A model generated the notes under the pieces. It searched no databases. It worked only from the letters and a program-made list of their open reading frames with translations, and was not told the origin of the DNA. A stretch of DNA of 9,210 nucleotides. It comes from JBHIFB01 sp046760905 (GTDB lineage: Bacteria; Gemmatimonadota; CAZMKB01). The stretch lies in contig JBHIFB010000127.1 in the NCBI GenBank assembly GCA_046760905.1, positions 1 to 9,210 of the forward strand, read 5' to 3'. The position numbers were made by a program, and so were the translations under genes. Positions within the stretch are counted from its first letter, which is position 1; each line of letters starts with the position of its first letter. Shown piece after piece: positions 6,963 to 9,210 of the stretch.

Positions 6963-8867
6963 CTACTCCTTCTGCTCTTCTACCTCCTCATCACCTGGTC
7001 TTTCCTCGGATTCCTGATTTTCCCCTCCCTCCTCTGCGACATCCATGGCTTCTGCCTCCATTTCAGGTTGAGGCTCTTTTTCCTCAGCCTGCTCAGGCTC
7101 AGGTTCCCTCTGAGGAGGAGGTGAGATCGACTGCAGCACTATCCTCCGGTTCTCCGCATTACACTCCAACACCTTGAGTTGCAGCGTATCACCGGCCTGG
7201 AAAAGCTGGGAAAGCGGGGTTTGGGCTGTGATCTCAATCTGGGATATGGGAACGAAACCCTCAACGTCATCCCCCAGATCGACGATGAGACCCTTCTCGA
7301 GGACTTTGGTGACCGTCCCCTCCGTTTGCACCCCCGACTTGTAATTCTCAGAGAGCCGTTCCCAGGGATCTTCGCTCACCTGCTTGAGCCCGAGTGAGAG
7401 TCGCTTGTTCTCGACATCAATATTGAGCACCACAACATCTACCTTGTCCCCTTTCTTCACGACTTCGCTCGGATGAATGATCCTTCTGGTCCATGACATG
7501 TCGGATATGTGAACGAGGCCATCGATGCCTTCCTCTATCTCTACGAATGCGCCGAAGGAGGTGAGGTTCCTCACTTTCCCCTGGAGTTTGGTTCCAACCG
7601 GATATTTCTGAGGAAGAGCCAGCCACGGATCCTCCTCGATCTGCTTCATTCCAAGCGAAATCTTCTCATTCTGCTGGTCTACATTCAAAACTACCGCCTC
7701 AACGATATCACCTATTGCGAGAATCTTGGAAGGGTGTTTGATGTGCTGAGTCCATGACATTTCAGAAACGTGGATGAGGCCTTCCACACCTTTCTCCAGT
7801 TCGACAAAAGCGCCATAATTTGTGAGGCTCACAACCCTGCCCTTTACCTTTGAGCCGACAGGATGCTTCTTCTCTATCTCCTCCCAGGGATACGGAGTCA
7901 ACTGTTTTAGACCGAGAGAAATCCTGCCCTTTTCCATGTCGAGCTCGAGGATCTTCACCTTTATCGTATCCCCGATCCTCAGCATCTCTGAGGGATGGTT
8001 TACCCTACCCCAGGACATATCCGTGATATGGAGAAGCCCGTCCACCCCTCCGAGGTCTATGAATGCACCGAAATCCGTTATGTTCTTTACCGTTCCATCC
8101 CGCACCTGGTCGACCTCGAGTTCGGAAAGAAGTTGTTTTCTCTGTGATTCCCTCTCCTCCTCCAGGATGACCCGTCGCGACACGACGATGTTCCTGCGCC
8201 TTTTGTTCAATTTTATAATCTTGAAAGGGAATTCCTTCCCGATGAGCCCGTCCAGATTGGAAACCTTCCTCAACGCAATCTGAGAACCGGGCAGAAAAGC
8301 ATCGACCCCCAGGAGATCGACGACAACCCCTCCCTTGATCCTCCTAGCTATCTTCCCATCGATGGTCGTACCCTGATCATAGGCATCCTTGATGGTATCC
8401 CAAACCTTCAGGAAATCCGCCTTCTTCTTGGAGAATACCATCATACCGTCCTGGTCTTCAAGCTTCTCGAGGTACACATCGACTTTGTCTCCGACGCCTA
8501 TCTCGCCGGCATCTTTGAACTCCTCCAGCGGTACGATACCTTCCGCCTTGAAGCCGACATCTATGATGACGCTGTTCTCCTTCACGCCGAGTACCGTGCC
8601 CGTTACAACCTGCCCCTCTTCCATCCTCTTGAGGGTTTCTTCATACATTTTCATCATTTCTTCGTATTCTTCGGGTGGGTATTCGACATCCTCGAAGCTT
8701 TCGTCCTCGGAAATCTCTTCCTCCGGGATGCTTTCCCCCTCGATGACGGCCTGACCAGTCGTTGTCTCCTCCTGGGTATTCTCCTCTACTTGAGGCTGAA
8801 TTTTCGATTCTTCTATTGTAGACTCCTCTCCTTCTCTGTCCTTCGGCTCAGAAATATCGGACACCAT
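6963..8867 (-). CDS. rpsA: 30S ribosomal protein S1
   Basis: Binds mRNA on the small ribosomal subunit and helps initiation on structured or weakly marked messages. Six S1 RNA-binding domains can be placed at about residues 84-148, 167-232, 254-321, 338-408, 425-495 and 512-580, as in proteobacterial S1. Domains 3-5 carry the clearest signature, with phrases such as FGAFIDLGGVDGLLHITDMSW. Both ends carry long Glu-rich tails (about 1-83 and 585-634), making the 634-residue chain longer than the 557-residue E. coli protein. The frame is open from ATG 8927, but that start has GGAG touching it with no spacer. ATG 8867 has AGGAGG nine bases upstream, so I chose it. It is the first gene of the minus-strand block, with its own promoter and a leader of about 90 bases. 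The binding-protein gene follows with no terminator visible between them. Confidence 0.96.
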   Translation of the reverse strand: MVSDISEPKDREGEESTIEESKIQPQVEENTQEETTTGQAVIEGESIPEEEISEDESFEDVEYPPEEYEEMMKMYEETLKRMEEGQVVTGTVLGVKENSVIIDVGFKAEGIVPLEEFKDAGEIGVGDKVDVYLEKLEDQDGMMVFSKKKADFLKVWDTIKDAYDQGTTIDGKIARRIKGGVVVDLLGVDAFLPGSQIALRKVSNLDGLIGKEFPFKIIKLNKRRRNIVVSRRVILEEERESQRKQLLSELEVDQVRDGTVKNITDFGAFIDLGGVDGLLHITDMSWGRVNHPSEMLRIGDTIKVKILELDMEKGRISLGLKQLTPYPWEEIEKKHPVGSKVKGRVVSLTNYGAFVELEKGVEGLIHVSEMSWTQHIKHPSKILAIGDIVEAVVLNVDQQNEKISLGMKQIEEDPWLALPQKYPVGTKLQGKVRNLTSFGAFVEIEEGIDGLVHISDMSWTRRIIHPSEVVKKGDKVDVVVLNIDVENKRLSLGLKQVSEDPWERLSENYKSGVQTEGTVTKVLEKGLIVDLGDDVEGFVPISQIEITAQTPLSQLFQAGDTLQLKVLECNAENRRIVLQSISPPPQREPEPEQAEEKEPQPEMEAEAMDVAEEGGENQESEERPGDEEVEEQKE

Positions 8868-8872
8868 TACAT
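8867..8872 (-). promoter_or_regulatory. Minimal ATG-TAA reading frame overlapping the S1 start codon
   Basis: The minus strand reads AGGAGGTCTCATGTAATG. The first ATG (8872-8870) lies four bases after AGGAGG and is followed at once by TAA (8869-8867), whose last A begins the S1 ATG (8867-8865). A ribosome starting at the first ATG would stop after one codon and could re-start on S1. Minimal start-stop frames can hold ribosomes at a start site. Whether this one is used is unknown. Confidence 0.4.
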
Positions 8873-8876
8873 GAGA

Positions 8877-8882
8877 CCTCCT
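8877..8882 (-). promoter_or_regulatory. Strong Shine-Dalgarno of the S1 gene
   Basis: AGGAGG, within AGAAAGAGGAGG, stands nine bases before ATG 8867. It is the strongest ribosome site in the window and is the reason for starting S1 there rather than 60 bases upstream at ATG 8927. Confidence 0.75.
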
Positions 8883-8964
8883 CTTTCTAGAATATACACC
8901 GGAGGATTCGCTCTGCTTTCGCTCCATCTCCGATGCCCGTCATTTTCGAAGATTTAAGTTTTAT

Positions 8965-8993
8965 ATATTATTTAATTTATACATAAAAGTCAA
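8965..8993 (-). promoter_or_regulatory. Sigma-70-type promoter for the S1 gene and probably the downstream block
   Basis: TTGACT (8993-8988) and TAATAT (8970-8965) are 17 bases apart on the minus strand in a very AT-rich stretch. The -35 matches the consensus at five of six positions and the -10 at four, including the conserved first TA and final T. Transcription would begin near 8958, leaving a leader of about 90 bases before ATG 8867. The same TTGACT with 17-base spacing occurs in the tmRNA promoter. Overlapping TATATA sequences mean the exact -10 is uncertain. Confidence 0.65.
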
Positions 8994-9132
8994 GTGCTTT
9001 CCCGCCTTTTGAGATAGCCTGTAAGTATTGCATCGGCATATACGCATGAAGTTTCTGTAAACCTCCTGTACTTGTGTTCAGTTTTTGATTCACGAGAGTC
9101 CTGCGGTGAGAGATCAGGGGAGTGTTCATTTT

Positions 9133-9210
9133 GTGAGTCAGGCGGATTGGGAACAGTTCTTAGCCAATACTATTACAGGGCTCCGAGTCCTTGAGCGAGT
9201 CGTGAGAGCA
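9133..9210 (+). CDS. Possible start of a divergent gene, cut by the right window edge
   Basis: From GTG 9133 the plus strand stays open to the window end, giving 26 residues that begin VSQADWEQFLANTITGLRVL. AGGGGAG (9116-9122) lies ten bases upstream and could serve as a ribosome site. The same frame is open back to a stop at 9058-9060, with another possible GTG at 9106. I recognise no family, and 50 open codons can occur by chance. If real, the gene diverges from S1, and both share the roughly 170-base region between 8960 and 9133. Confidence 0.3.
   Translation, partial: MSQADWEQFLANTITGLRVLERVVRA

Noticed and set aside
8961..9047. Minus-strand frame of 28 codons starting ATG 9047, a possible leader peptide for S1.
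   Set aside because: It runs through the predicted promoter, so most of it would not be transcribed, and the AGGAGG upstream is 14 bases from the ATG.

Overview
The window is a core-genome segment of a bacterium. All convincing genes lie on the minus strand and read from right to left: ribosomal protein S1, an orphan type 1 periplasmic-binding lipoprotein, the carboxyltransferase, biotin carboxylase and biotin carrier subunits of an acyl-CoA (most likely propionyl-CoA) carboxylase, the large subunit of methylmalonyl-CoA mutase, and the 5' part of tmRNA (ssrA), which runs off the left edge. Base composition looks balanced. Shine-Dalgarno sites are strong, and the two promoters I can propose look like housekeeping sigma-70 sites. 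The six-domain S1, exported lipoprotein and B12-dependent mutase without its cobalamin domain would suit an uncultured or deep-branching Gram-negative-type phylum, but I cannot name a lineage from the sequence.

Layout. Positions 1-133 are the first part of tmRNA, including its complete tag reading frame (ANSNLALAA). A promoter for it sits at 142-170, directly after the mutase stop codon. Positions 182-1810 encode the mutase large subunit, 1924-2430 the biotin carrier protein, 2427-3983 biotin carboxylase, 4061-5611 the carboxyltransferase, 5595-6890 the binding protein and 6963-8867 S1. A promoter at 8965-8993 and an AT-rich leader precede S1. Positions 8994-9210 hold no clear gene, only a weak candidate for the start of a divergent plus-strand gene at 9133.

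How the genes work together. Biotin carboxylase charges the biotin on the carrier protein with CO2, and the carboxyltransferase moves it to propionyl-CoA to give (S)-methylmalonyl-CoA. After epimerisation, done by a gene not in this window, the mutase converts the (R)-form to succinyl-CoA. The same enzymes could run in reverse to make propionyl-CoA. The mutase needs a separate B12-binding small subunit, also not in this window. S1 and tmRNA are both translation factors flanking this metabolic block. Several gene starts were moved from the longest possible frame on the basis of Shine-Dalgarno position and junction geometry.

I found no CRISPR array, insertion sequence, phage gene or defence system. 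The most notable points are the edge tmRNA, a start-stop minimal reading frame (ATGTAATG) at the S1 start, and a biotin carboxylase/carrier pair that looks like a split PccA joined by a GTGA overlap.
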